Assembly (NCBI GenBank): GCA_947179155.2
Contig: OX359282.1
Span: 6,575,501 to 6,639,500 of the forward strand
Origin: Hedera helix
Lineage: Eukaryota > Streptophyta > Magnoliopsida > Apiales > Araliaceae
DNA: 64,000 bases
Direction of reading: 5' to 3'
This document shows positions 24,132 to 34,306 of the stretch, in pieces; positions within the stretch are counted from its first letter, which is position 1, and each line of letters starts with the position of its first letter. The notes beneath the pieces are model-generated. The model did not search any database, was not told the DNA's origin, and saw only the letters and a list, made by a program, of their open reading frames with translations. Made by a program: the position numbers and the translations under genes.

Positions 24132-24647
24132 GAGTCATAGAGCAAGCCAGTAAGAGTGAGCAAATTGAATAGTGCAGAATAGAACCACCCAGTCTATTTT
24201 CTTGCTAGTTATATATTGGAACTCGCAAAAACATAATAGAACCACATAATTTGTTAATCCTAATTTGTTATAGGGTGGCGATAGTAAATATGATTATGTC
24301 ATAGCGCAGTAAATAGTAATGTATCTCTATGGTGTTAACTGTTAAGTTTGGTAATTGTCAAACTTTCCAGCGTAATTGGACTTGGACTTGGACTATCTCT
24401 ATGGTGTTAACTGTTAAGTTCGATTTGTGGAACCCGATAAGATGCCATAGAAATCTGTTTTCTTGGACTTAATTCAGTTTAATCATTGTTCTAGTTGCCA
24501 GCTTTGTTCTAGTTATGAGCTGTTTGTATTTTTATCATTGAAGTTTTCATAGATCCATTAGAGTAGAAAAGTACCCAAAGCGAAAGCTACATGTCTGTGT
24601 TAATTAACTTAGTTGTTAATCTACTTTGGTTTGTTTGAAACTTTTAG

Positions 24648-26912
24648 ATGATGTCAAGGAGTGTTTTAAATGATTTGCAAATGGTGGAAGATACAGAAGA
24701 GCCTAACCTTGATGCAATTGGAGATGGGAAAGAGTCGGGTGGTAGTGTTCCCACCAATAAAGAGACAGAGCCAAAGGAAACCACAACAAGTACAAAGACT
24801 ACGGGCCAGTCAGAAAGTGTAAGAATGCAAAGAAAGAGGATGACGCCTAGATCCAAAGTGTGGACTGAGGGGCACTTTATTCCAGTTAAAGATACAGATG
24901 GTGTTATCATCAAAGGTAAGTGCACTTACTGTGGAAAAGAATTAGCTGCTGATACATCTTCTAACGGCACTACTGGTTTAAGAAATCACTTTAGAACTTG
25001 TAAAAAAAATCCTAACAACATGGATAAATCTCAGCCCCAACTTGTAGGGATTACAGAAGGTGAGGGGGAGGGAGGGGCAAGTGAGAGTTCACTCACCACT
25101 TGGAGGTTTGACCAAGAAGCTGTTAGGGCAGCCGTTACTTACCATCTTATTGTAGATGAGCTTCCTTTCAAACATGTTGAGAAGGAGGGTTTTAAACGAC
25201 TTATGCAAGTTGCATGTCCTAGGTTTCAGTTGCCTTCACGTTTTACATTTGCTAGAGATTGCATTCGTTTGTATGATAATGAGAAAATTAAATTGAAAGC
25301 AATCCTTAGAAAAAGTTGTGAACGTGTTTGCCTCACTACTGATTCTTGGACTTCCAATCAACGCTTGAATTATATGTGTCTTACTGCACATTTTATAGAT
25401 GAAAATTGGAAATTACACAAGAAAATTTTAAATTTTCGAACCATCACAAGTCATAAGGGGAAGGACATTGGGGAAATGGTTGAGTGTTGTCTAAAAGAGT
25501 GGGGACTTTCTAAGGTTATGATAGTCACTGTAGATAATGCTAGCTCAAATGATACTGCAGCGGCGTACTTGAGAGATAGATGTACATCTTGGAAAACCAA
25601 TGTCTTGAGTGGTAAGTTCATTCACATGAGATGTATAGCTCACATTATTAATCTTGTTGTGAATGATGGGTTGAAGTTGATTGAAAAATCTGTTGAGACA
25701 ATTAGGCATGCAGTGAAGTACGCAAAACAATCTCCAGCTAGGCTTAAGTCATTTAGGGATTGTATTGATTATTGTGGTATTCAAGACAAGAAAGGGTTAA
25801 GTCTAGATTGTCTAACTAGATGGAACTCTACTTACTTGATGTTAAGTTCAGCCTTAAAGTACAAAGAAGCTTTTGATAGGTTCGGATTTGAAGATCGTGG
25901 CTTTGAAAAAGAGATGGGGGGTAAACACATTCCAACAAACTCGGATTGGAATAGAGCTAAATTGTTTGTGAGATTTTTAGAACACTTTTATAATCTAACT
26001 GTTCGTATTTCAGGGTCATCTTATGTCACATCAAATAATGCATTTCATGGAATAAGTGAAACTTATATTATGTTGGGTGAGTGGGAAAGAAGTAATGATA
26101 GAGAATTACAAAAAATGGCCAAAGCAATGAAAAAAAAATATGATAAGTATTGGGGAAATGTTACAAAGATGAACATGTTGTTATATATTCCTGTTGTGTT
26201 TGATCCTCGATATAAGTTGAGTTTTGTTCAGTTTGGTTTAGAACAAATGTATGGAGATGGTGAAAGTCAAGTTGAAGATCCGTTGGAGGGCGTGGAAGTA
26301 GATCTTCCTTTTGACATTGATAATGAAAATAGAGATTTAGAATATCAAACAATTAACACGGCCACAGGGATGGAGATTGCCGAGGGTGTCAAGAGAGCAA
26401 TGGAAGATTTGTTTAATGAGTACAAAAGAAAATTTTCTAATCAAGAAAGTGGAAAATCAAGTATAAGTAATATGACATCCCAATGTTCTATTGTAATGGA
26501 ATCACAACATACAAATAGACTTGCGGATAAGTTCAAAAGGCAAAGAACTGGAGGGGTACTTGTAGACAAATCGGAATTGGACAAGTATTTAAATGAAGAT
26601 GTAGAAGAAGCCGATGATACTTTTGACATTTTGGGGTGGTGGAAACTTAATAGTGCAAGATTCCCTATCCTTGCACGTATTGCCCGTGACGTGATGGCTA
26701 TTCCCATTTCCACCGTTGCTTCGGAGTCCACATTTAGCACGGGAGGGCGCATTCTTGATACATTTAGGAGTTCATTATCTCCTAATATGGTCGAAGCTCT
26801 CATATGTACTCAAGATTGGATTAAAATGAAGAATCATATTAATGTGGAGGAAGATAACGACTTTGCTGATAAACTTGAGAGTGGTAATAATTTTTGTTGT
26901 TGTATTTATTGA
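24648..26912 (+). CDS. hAT family transposase with BED zinc finger
   Basis: This intact 754-aa ORF would encode the enzyme that binds the hAT ends in the nucleus and cuts and rejoins them. A BED zinc finger is formed by Cys92-x2-Cys95-x18-His114-x3-Cys118. The RNase H-like core has Asp232 (TTDSW) and Asp296/Asp302 (VTVDNASSND), followed by CIAHIINLV (329-337) and LTRWNSTYLML. The C-terminal hAT dimerisation block is at about 657-727 (WWKLNSARFPILARIARDVM, then VASESTFSTGGR with Glu693 as candidate third catalytic residue). Length fits Ac/RICESLEEPER-type proteins. The ATG follows an acceptor-like TTTTAG, so a 5' intron is likely. Terminal repeats around it make a transposon more likely than a domesticated host gene. 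No inactivating change was seen. Confidence 0.95.
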   Translation: MMSRSVLNDLQMVEDTEEPNLDAIGDGKESGGSVPTNKETEPKETTTSTKTTGQSESVRMQRKRMTPRSKVWTEGHFIPVKDTDGVIIKGKCTYCGKELAADTSSNGTTGLRNHFRTCKKNPNNMDKSQPQLVGITEGEGEGGASESSLTTWRFDQEAVRAAVTYHLIVDELPFKHVEKEGFKRLMQVACPRFQLPSRFTFARDCIRLYDNEKIKLKAILRKSCERVCLTTDSWTSNQRLNYMCLTAHFIDENWKLHKKILNFRTITSHKGKDIGEMVECCLKEWGLSKVMIVTVDNASSNDTAAAYLRDRCTSWKTNVLSGKFIHMRCIAHIINLVVNDGLKLIEKSVETIRHAVKYAKQSPARLKSFRDCIDYCGIQDKKGLSLDCLTRWNSTYLMLSSALKYKEAFDRFGFEDRGFEKEMGGKHIPTNSDWNRAKLFVRFLEHFYNLTVRISGSSYVTSNNAFHGISETYIMLGEWERSNDRELQKMAKAMKKKYDKYWGNVTKMNMLLYIPVVFDPRYKLSFVQFGLEQMYGDGESQVEDPLEGVEVDLPFDIDNENRDLEYQTINTATGMEIAEGVKRAMEDLFNEYKRKFSNQESGKSSISNMTSQCSIVMESQHTNRLADKFKRQRTGGVLVDKSELDKYLNEDVEEADDTFDILGWWKLNSARFPILARIARDVMAIPISTVASESTFSTGGRILDTFRSSLSPNMVEALICTQDWIKMKNHINVEEDNDFADKLESGNNFCCCIY

Positions 26913-27294
26913 ATTAATAAAGAATTATGTAAATATAATGTGTTTATAATATGTTTTCTCATTTTCAACAATGTCCAAGTTGAGCCTTACTACTAACGAT
27001 GCCAATGTTTATGTGACTCAACTTGATTAATAAGGTAAATTAGTCAGTGTACATTATCAGAGTAATTACTTGTTGAATGCAAGTTATTTTATTTTTAAAT
27101 GTTTGGCTGTTTTGTTATTGAACTCTTGGAGAGAATGATTTATAAAGCCATGTGACAAAATTATTTGAATGGGGAACTATGCTTGAGATGCAAATTTAAA
27201 TGATAGATCCTTGCTTGTTGCAATATATGTAGTAGCATAAATGATGAGATCACATTATCATGCTCAATCTACTGGTTGTTGTTATATAACCACT

Positions 27295-27606
27295 GTTGTG
27301 TTGCTGCTAATCTAATATGCTGTTGGTAAGCCTGGTAGGATGCTGCTGCAGTGCTGGTATAATGCTGCTGCAGTGCTGGTATAGTGTTGTTGCGTGCTGC
27401 CTGCTAATATAGTGCTGCTGCCGTGCTACATGTTTCTGTTGCCTTGCTGAGTTGCTGTTGCTGCCTTGTTGCAATGGTGATGACTGCTGCTGCTGCAGTG
27501 CTGTTGCTGCTGCTGCAATGTTGCTGTTGTTGCTGCTGCAGTGTTGCTGTTGGTTGTTGCTGCTGCATGTTGTTGAATATTGCTGCTGCTGCTGCAGTGC
27601 TGTTGC
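27295..27606 (+). repeat. CTG-rich trinucleotide region
   Basis: About 310 bases dominated by TGC/TGT triplets (GCTGCTGCAGTGCTGTTGCT and similar), often broken by CAG. The open frame across it reads as runs of Cys/Val or Leu and is not considered coding. It lies between the transposase stop and the right subterminal repeats of the hAT element. Confidence 0.9.
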
Positions 27607-27778
27607 TAGAATAATTAGGCTTTGTTAAGTTATAATTTGGATTATGTATTATTAATTTTAAATCATTAAACTTTCTTAAAGTTATAAATTATTATGGTTG
27701 TTAATTGTTGTTAATTATTAATAGAAAACTCTAGTATTGCTAATTTGAAATAAATCTGTTTGTTTTATAAAATGGAGA

Positions 27779-27945
27779 TTAATTTCGGTTATTAACCGAA
27801 ATAACCGAATTGTATATTCGGTTATTCGGTATTCGGTAGTTCGGTAATTTATAAATTCGGTTAGTTATTCGGGTAATAAAATGTACAGTATTTCGGTATT
27901 CGGTTATATCCGAATAGGCTATTCGGTTCGGATATAACCGAATTG
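27779..27945. repeat. hAT right subterminal CCGAATA repeats
   Basis: Repeated TTCGGTTATTCGGTATTCGG and ATAACCGAA phrases, forming an inverted partner of the block near the left end and running up to the terminus GCTCACTCCTA. Confidence 0.85.
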
Positions 27946-27955
27946 CTCACTCCTA

Positions 27956-28814
27956 ATTAAGCATTCTTACTGGGAAAAAAAGCGCGCTATTTCCTGTTTC
28001 CCTCCATTTTGTTTTCCCTCTTTTGTTTACCCCCAAATCACTGAGTCTAGTCTCTGTTTCTCTCATCTCAGATCTGTCTCCACTACCTTAGATCCCATCT
28101 CGTCGCTCCAATTTTTGTTACTCTCCTCATCATCAATTTGTCAAATTCTCGCAAACTAGAAACTGCAATCAATTACCCAGGAAAATTGAATTGTATTTGC
28201 TTTAATGCTGATGATATTTGTGTGTTGGGTGTGTACATAGATATGTACTTTGAATGAACGTGACCATACAGTGTGCAGTTTCATCTTTTACTTTTTTGTG
28301 ATCTATGATTTTTATTTTTGTGTGTTCTCTTAGCACCCCAATTTTAGTATGTTTAATTATGTCTTTATTTTATTGCTGCAAGTTCTCTCTCATATCAAAT
28401 AGAATCTTTCTATTTGTTTTTTTAAAAAAAAATTAGATGATTTTAGATTTTATGAAGCAAATGATGCAGGAAAATATAGCATTATCTCCTTACTACAATT
28501 TGGATAAGATGATTCTTGTACTGAAAGAATGTTCAGTAATTATTTCCCTATTAATACGAGGTTGGAGATCGTAGCTGCCCTTAAGCTGCATTTAATAGTT
28601 GCAGTGTATTGCTTTCTTGTACCAACCCCTTGTTTTTCTGTTTTTCTTTTCAATTCTATTTTTGGAAATTGTACTATAAACTAATATGTCACTGTAATTT
28701 AATGCAAGTTTATTTTCATGGGAGGCAGTTGATTGTGTCTTGTTGAGTTCCTTTGTGTTTGTTATTTCCTTTGCTCACATCGCAAAGCTGACCACTTTTG
28801 CTTATGTTTATCAG
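27956..28814 (+). other. CACTA interior before the captured SSRP1 exons
   Basis: It begins with a pyrimidine-rich stretch (27980-28130; many CTCT, TTTCC and CATCTC phrases) that looks like a captured 5' untranslated leader or promoter-proximal exon, followed by intron-like AT-rich sequence. The acceptor TTTATCAG at 28807-28814 opens the first recognisable SSRP1 exon. No protein-coding signal was found. Confidence 0.5.
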
Positions 28815-29106
28815 GCAACATGCTTAGTTTTCTTGTTGTCTCAAAGCAAGCATTTGAGGTGTCCTTAGCAGATGTCTCTCAAACACAACTCCAAGGAAAA
28901 AATGATGTCATTTTGGAATTTCATGTTGATGATACTACCGGTGCCAATGAGGTTATTTATTTTCAGTTTTTTTTCTTCTTTTCAATACTTTTTAATTCTT
29001 ACGTCATTGTGGATCCTAGCCTTCCTGTAGTGAAAATCATAGCTGGTGAAAACTATATCTGGATTTATAGAGTTTTTGGAACCTCCAACCCCCCTCCCCA
29101 CCCAAC

Positions 29107-29119
29107 AAACACACACACA

Positions 29120-29160
<41 letters not shown>
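29107..29160. repeat. (CA)n microsatellite
   Basis: About 26 CA dinucleotides with one TA interruption, within an intron of the captured SSRP1 fragment. Confidence 0.95.
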
Positions 29161-29162
<2 letters not shown>

Positions 29163-31072
29163 CTGGATCAAGCACCTGTTAGGTTTCCAATTGGCTTAAT
29201 GTAGCATTTAATTTATACATGTATATGTGCTGTTATCTTTTCTACGCACTCTTTACTAGTATATTGACTCTGTTGTTGTAATGATTACAGAAAGATTCAT
29301 TGATGGAGATAAGTTTTCATATACCTAATTCCAACACTAGGTTTGTTGGTGATGAAAATTGTCCTCCAGCTCAAGTGAGTTCTTTGTAGACTCGGTTACA
29401 ATTAATTATGGGAGTTTACAGTAATGTTTTTTAATGTCATGGGTACTGTATTTACAGGTCTTTCACAACAAGATTGTGTCAATGGCAGATGTTACCACAG
29501 GAGGTGAAGAACCTGTTGTTACATTTGAGGGTATTGCAATTCTTACTCCTAGGTAGCTGTTCGGACTCTACCAGCATCCACTATATATTACTGTCATCTC
29601 TCTTTTTTCCCCTTTTCGGTTATGCTGGTTTAATGGTCTCACGGAAGTATTTGCCTTTTGTAGGGGCCGGATTGAAGAATGCTAGCTGTCCATCTGTAGA
29701 TCATAGTAATATATTTGAACTTTTGTTAACTGTGTGGTGGGCGTTGTACACAGCATTTGTTTAATTGGTTGCCTTTGAATTTTTAGGGACTCATACATGA
29801 AGTGTTCACCATCATATTACGGGGATTGTCTAGTTCCAAACTCACTAGACCAGGAAAGTTTCGTAGTTGTCAGGATGGTTATGCTGTGAAGTCGTCGTTG
29901 AAAGCTGAAGACGGAGTCCTTTATCCATTCGAGAAGAGCTTTTTTCTTCTTGCCAAAGCCTCCTACCCTTATTCTTCATGAGAGGTGTGATAAATGATGA
30001 TGTATTCTTACTGCTGGAATTTTCTTGTATACATGGTTATGATATGCTAGTAAGCTTCTGAGTTGTCTTGTGTTCTTTTGTTTTTAGATTGACTATGTTG
30101 AGTTTGAGAGACATGCTACTGGAGGATCAAACATGCATTATTTTGATCTTCTGATAAGACTGAAGACTGAACAAGAACATCTATTCCGGAACATCCAGAG
30201 AAATGAATACCATAATCTTTTTGACTTCATCAGGTCAGTAACTCTCATGTCCTGTTAAGAGTAGACTGAGTCTATAAGATATATATTTTACTTTTTCCCC
30301 GTAATCTAATGCAGTTCTAAGGGTCTGAAAATCATGAACCTTGGAGGTCCCCAAGCTGTAGATGGCGTTGCTACTGTTTTGCAGAATGAAGATGATGATG
30401 TCGTCAACCCACATCTTGAGCGGATTAAGAACGAAACTGGTGGAGATGAGAGCGATTAGGAGGTAATTTTACTTTGTTAAGTGATGCCAACGATAGTGGA
30501 GGTGAAAAAGAGGTAAATAGTTTATTAAAAATTATTCATTTTCCCTCTGTGCTTTTTTTAGTTGCTCATTGTTTTGATTTTAATAGAAATTTTGCACCAA
30601 GTTACAGCCATCCTCACATGCACTAGTTGTTATTTCAGAAACCTGCTAAAAAGGAATCCAAGAAAGAGCCTTCTGCTTCTTCCAAGGCATCGGCAAATAG
30701 GAAGAGAACCAAAGGTGTCGACGAAGAAAGTTCAAATAAGAAGAAACCTAAGAAGAAAAAAGATCCAAACGCACCAAAGAAACCAATGAGTGCTTTCATG
30801 TTCTTCTCAAAGGCTGAAAGGGAGGTTGGTATTTATGGATATAGATGATCAATCTTCTTTCTTATACCTTTCATGCTCGACTTGTCATATATATCGATAA
30901 TGCAAAATTCTAAGATACCCAACATGGTTGATAGTTGTCTGTGCGAAATGTTCATGGAGTAGCACACATACAAATTGAGTGTCATTTGGTGTGTAACCCG
31001 GATTCTGGATAACTATCTTGCCTCTGAGGTTTTATCCCTTTATGGAACATAGACAAAAAACTGTTAATTGAA

Positions 31073-31114
31073 GAGTATTGAGTATTGAGTATTGAGTATT
31101 GAGTATTGAGTATT
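31073..31114. repeat. (GAGTATT)6 heptamer tandem repeat
   Basis: Six perfect 7-base units within the long intron that splits the captured HMG box. The surrounding 31050-31900 is AT-rich and may include further inserted sequence; an AAAT tetranucleotide run follows near 31485-31507. Confidence 0.95.
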
Positions 31115-32126
31115 GATTAGACATAACAAGAGCATTGAACAATGTCATATAGGAATTATTTCAAGGGTGGACACTACTATAACTAAATAAAATATAAAAA
31201 TAAATAAATATAATTAATAGAAAATACCAAATAAAGTCCATTCAATATTAAATAAAAGTCACTACTAAACCATTTTTCCATGAAATTGTTTTATAATAGC
31301 CTCATTTTTAATAGCTTCTGTTTCATCCTTTACAAGTAGAATAGTGATTCAAATTAAAGATGATGTAGGGACGAAGAGGTAGAAACTTGAGAGAACTAGA
31401 GAAGATACTTGTTCAATTTTTACTTAAAATTTTCAGATGGGAGGGCACAATTTCATTTTTAATAGATACAACCTTTATGTAACAAAATAAATAAATAAAT
31501 AAATAAATTCAAGGGCAGTCGCACTCATAGTATATCCGATCTGCCTAGTGTGAGGCCTGGCCTTATTCTTACTTCTTTCTAGTTAGTGACACTGTTTATA
31601 TCGAGTTAATTGTCAAAGGGCAAAGTAACTAATGTTGCTGTTTATATTGATATCTTTGGTTCATCAAGGATATGAATATATACATTATAGACAACAATTT
31701 TACAAGGGTGTGGCTCATTTTTATGTATGGACTTTCTTATGTCATGCATGCTACCTTTAGTAGGTTTGCTTACATTTAGTTTATGTATATCGTTAATTAG
31801 TTGGTGGAGGGAACTCTGTTGGTTGCATGTTGGTCATGTTTTTCCTTGGGTCCTCTTTCTTATTGGAGTTGTTGCAGTTATCTAGCTCTTAAGCATATGA
31901 TGATAGCGAATAGTTGCTAATTCTGTTATGCTGGCTGCAGAATGTGAAGAAGAGTAATCTTGGAATTATCTTCACAAATGTTGGCAGAGTTCTTGGAGAA
32001 AGATGGAATAAGATGTCAGATTTGTGTTCACATACTTCCATCCAAGAATCTTTTGTTAATTTTGATCATCTTATTTCTGATTGTGCAAAAACTGGCATAT
32101 ATTTCTCAGATTATTTTGCATTTTAG

Positions 32127-32254
32127 GCTGATATGGATGGGAATGGCACAATCGACTACATTGAATTTATTACTGCTACTATGTATAGGCACAAGCTCGA
32201 GAGAGACGAGCATCTATATAAAGCATTTCAATATTTCGACAAGGATAGTAGCAG
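32127..32254 (+). pseudogene. Captured calcium-dependent protein kinase exon (EF-hand)
   Basis: An acceptor TTGCATTTTAG precedes one exon that reads ADMDGNGTIDYIEFITATMY, then HKLERDEHLYKAFQYFDKD, and ends at a GCAG|GTGAAT donor. The loop DMDGNGTIDYIE is a complete EF-hand with ligands at positions 1, 3, 5, 9 and 12, and the start of the next EF-hand follows. The sequence matches the calmodulin-like domain of plant CDPKs, which sense calcium to activate a Ser/Thr kinase. No kinase domain is present, so this is only a captured fragment. Its upstream intron joins the SSRP1 HMG exon at about 32019/32020 on the same strand. Confidence 0.92.
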
Positions 32255-32640
32255 GTGAATTCACAACTTTTCTGTTATGGCACTGTTCATATTATCCTGG
32301 AGTTTTGACTTCTAATTCTTCCTTGGTTTGGCTAGAACCTGTTCATAGCTTAATCTTTCTTCTCTTACTGTTTATTGCATGTTTGAAGTATTGACATAGC
32401 TTTCTGGCAATACTGTTTATTGCATGTTTGAAGTATTGACATAGTTTTCTTTCTTCTCTTCTATTGATAACGGCATCCTCCTTTATGCTTGATGTATTGT
32501 TATTGCTTAATTGAAGATGCACACCTTTAACCACATTGTCCTATTTGATGCGTATGCCATCCAGCTTGCTTAAATAATCATAAATATAACAGATTTTTGT
32601 CAATCAATGCACATGAATTAATATTTTTTTTAATATTTAG
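32255..32640 (+). other. Captured intron and junction sequence, short tandem duplication
   Basis: Intron-like sequence after the CDPK exon. A phrase of about 37 bases (TACTGTTTATTGCATGTTTG and the following AAGTATTGACATAG) is duplicated in tandem at about 32368-32401 and 32411-32444. No further exon is recognised before the right subterminal repeats. Confidence 0.6.
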
Positions 32641-32665
32641 AAAGCCTATAGCGACGGTCGCCGAC

Positions 32666-34306
32666 TGATAAGTAGGTTTTATACCTACTATTTCGATGCC
32701 AACTTGCTTTGACTTTTGCTTGTTCTCATTAGTTTTTATTACTTTTCATGTTTTTATGTCTCTTTTGTAGGTTTCATGCTCCATAGCTCTTTATTGGCCG
32801 TTTCCGTCGTTTTGTGGACAAACCGGCGTGTTTTGGACTAGAACTTGTGCGGGGAGGAAGAATTGCAGTTTTTGGGGCAAAAGTGGTTCAATGCGGGAGT
32901 GATATGCGCGATGATCGGATGCAGCAGAAAAGAAGGCACAAATTCCAAGACTGGTGCACGGCGCAGTTGCGCCCCAATCCTTCACAAACACGGCGCAGCT
33001 GCGCAGTAACTCTACAGGCTGCTTGACTGGTGCACGGCGCAGCTGTGCCGCATTCCTTCACATTTGCTGCGCAGCTGCGCAGTCCTTCTGATGCCTATTT
33101 GACTGCCGTGAGGCGCAGCTGCGCCGGTCCTTCGCACCAAAATCTGATAAGACTTTTTTTTGAACGGGCCAATTAAATTGCTTCATGCTACAGTGATCGC
33201 GAGGGAGCTGCTTGAGGCTATATATAGCGGTAGTATCAGTCCTAGACCAGATATAGAAGATAAGATAGAGAATAGCTAGGTCAAAAGGAAGAGGAGAGAG
33301 CTCATTATCATTTTCATTCTTTGTTCTCTCTTGTTCCTTGTGATTTAGCTAGAATAGTTTAGCTTGGGGCTGGGCATTGGAAGTTTGAAGCATTGTGTCA
33401 ACCTTGGAACTCCGGATTTGAAGAAGAGAAACTGAGCTTTGCATTTCTTAACTTTGTTTTCTCTTTCTTTTCATTTGTAGCTTCAATGTATGAACATTTG
33501 TGGATGATGGTTGTTATTTCTATTATGAACTAACTTCTCTTATGGGATTATAATGAAACCTAGCGTTTAGTTCAATTTGTTATGCTTCCTTGTTTTGGCT
33601 AAATGATTATGTATGGATTGTCTAATGCGGTTTATCTTAATTGTTTAAATGCTTGATCATCATTTACCTTGTTAACTCACACGGAACCGAGATGGGGAGT
33701 GTGAGTTTAGAACCGACCATGTTAGCTTGTGTTCATGATTTCATATGACGTTGGATTGCATGATTAGTGCTAAGGATAGACATATACCGAAGCACCACAC
33801 GTAGTCTTTTGAAAACTTGCGCTTAAACCCGTTTTTCTCTAGGTCACATAGACATATAGTGATTTAATTAACTTGGGTGTTCTTTCCCGTTCTGTTGCCC
33901 TTGGGTCGGATTTGGGTTAGATTTGGGTATGATGCAACGAGAGTTGGTCATGCTTTAGTTTCGTGTTTTCGACTAACAATCCGAGATAATCAGTTAGGTT
34001 TAGCAGGAAGTAGCACAGTTGAATGACGCCTTAGGTGAAGTTAAAATCCCATACCTCCTTTGTTTGCTTAAATCGTTTAGTATTTAGTTGTCTTTAATTT
34101 TCATAACTTAAATTCAATTCACAACTCCTTGATTTACTTGACACTGTTTAAAGAAACCGATATAGTTTTAAAACTGCTGCTGGATAGTGTAGAAACGATT
34201 CATAGTCCTCGTGGGAACGATACTTTACTTACTTTATATTACTTGTTGACCACGTGCACTTGCGTGTAAGTGTTGATTTGTCATGCGTACGGTTTGGCAC
34301 CCAACA
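32666..34306 (+). mobile_element. Solo LTR (1641 bp) in the CACTA right end
   Basis: It begins TGATAAGTAGGTTTTATACC and ends TTTGGCACCCAACA. The pentamer CCGAC is present on both sides (32661-32665 and 34307-34311), a perfect 5-bp target duplication. Near the end is CCTCGTGGGAACGATACTT, followed by GTGCACTTGCGTG, a U5-like pattern of Gypsy LTRs, so plus-strand orientation is inferred. It contains no interior, hence a solo LTR made by LTR-LTR recombination. It carries GCGCAGCTGCGC palindromes at 32950-33125. Confidence 0.92.
32955..33126. repeat. GC-rich palindromes, GGCGCAGCTGCGC, in the solo LTR
   Basis: Five or so copies of GGCGCAG(C/T)TGCGC or the shorter GCGCAGCTGCGCAGT are spaced 20-50 bases apart, alternating with TTCACA, GACTGGTGCAC and CTTGACTG phrases. 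The core GCGCAGCTGCGC is a perfect 12-base palindrome. The two open frames over this block are compositional. Confidence 0.88.

Larger units (their letters stand above)
21942..24647 (+). other. Predicted 5' intron of the hAT transposase gene
   Basis: A GAAG|GTATTG donor at 21941/21942 and a CTTTTAG acceptor just before the ATG at 24648 suggest a non-coding first exon (about 21530-21941) and a long intron. The solo LTR lies wholly inside this intron, which would explain how the coding frame survived it. Predicted from sequence only. Confidence 0.45.
21316..27955 (+). mobile_element. hAT (Ac-like) DNA transposon, potentially autonomous
   Basis: The left end begins TATGACTGAGCAA. The right end, reverse-complemented, begins TAGGAGTGAGCAA. 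The eight bases outside each end are ATTGAGCC (21308-21315) and ATTAAGCA (27956-27963), six of eight identical, which fits a diverged 8-bp hAT target duplication. Next to each end lies a block of ACCGAATA / TTCGGTTATTCGG repeats in opposite orientation. The element encodes an uninterrupted transposase at 24648-26912. It sits inside the CACTA element's left subterminal array, so it is younger than that insertion. Without the nested solo LTR it would be about 4.97 kb. Confidence 0.9.
28815..32019 (+). pseudogene. SSRP1: Captured SSRP1 (FACT complex subunit) gene fragment
   Basis: Exon-like segments match plant SSRP1, the HMG-box partner of SPT16 in the FACT histone chaperone. They are 28815-28951 (SKQAFEVSLADVSQTQLQGK), 29291-29374, 29458-29552 (VVTFEGIAILTPR), 29787-29984 (GLIHEVFT, RPGKFRSCQDGYAVKSSLKA), 30088-30233 (FDLLIRLKTEQEHLFRNIQR), 30315-30462, 30639-30824 (KKDPNAPKKPMSAFMFFSKA) and 31941-32019 (second part of the HMG box). 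GT-AG introns are retained. It cannot make SSRP1. The N-terminal exons and those between 29552 and 29787 are missing. One extra T near 29940 shifts the frame in the FFFLPKPP region. TAG at 30457 ends the exon before the acidic tail. The HMG box stops at 32019 where homology switches to a kinase gene. It lies between CACTA ends, so it is a transduplicated copy. Confidence 0.93.

Noticed and set aside
24644..26803. Minus-strand open frames opposite the hAT transposase
   Set aside because: Shadows of the long plus-strand ORF.
27423..27614. Cys/Val-rich 63-codon frame
   Set aside because: Pure translation of a CTG/TGT trinucleotide repeat.
28733..32394. Reading the SSRP1 and CDPK stretch as a functional host gene
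   Set aside because: Missing exons, a +1 T frameshift near 29940, TAG at 30457, and the CACTA ends around it indicate captured fragments.
32791..33026. Opposed open frames over the GCGCAGCTGCGC block
   Set aside because: Compositional openings within a solo LTR; no homology recognised.
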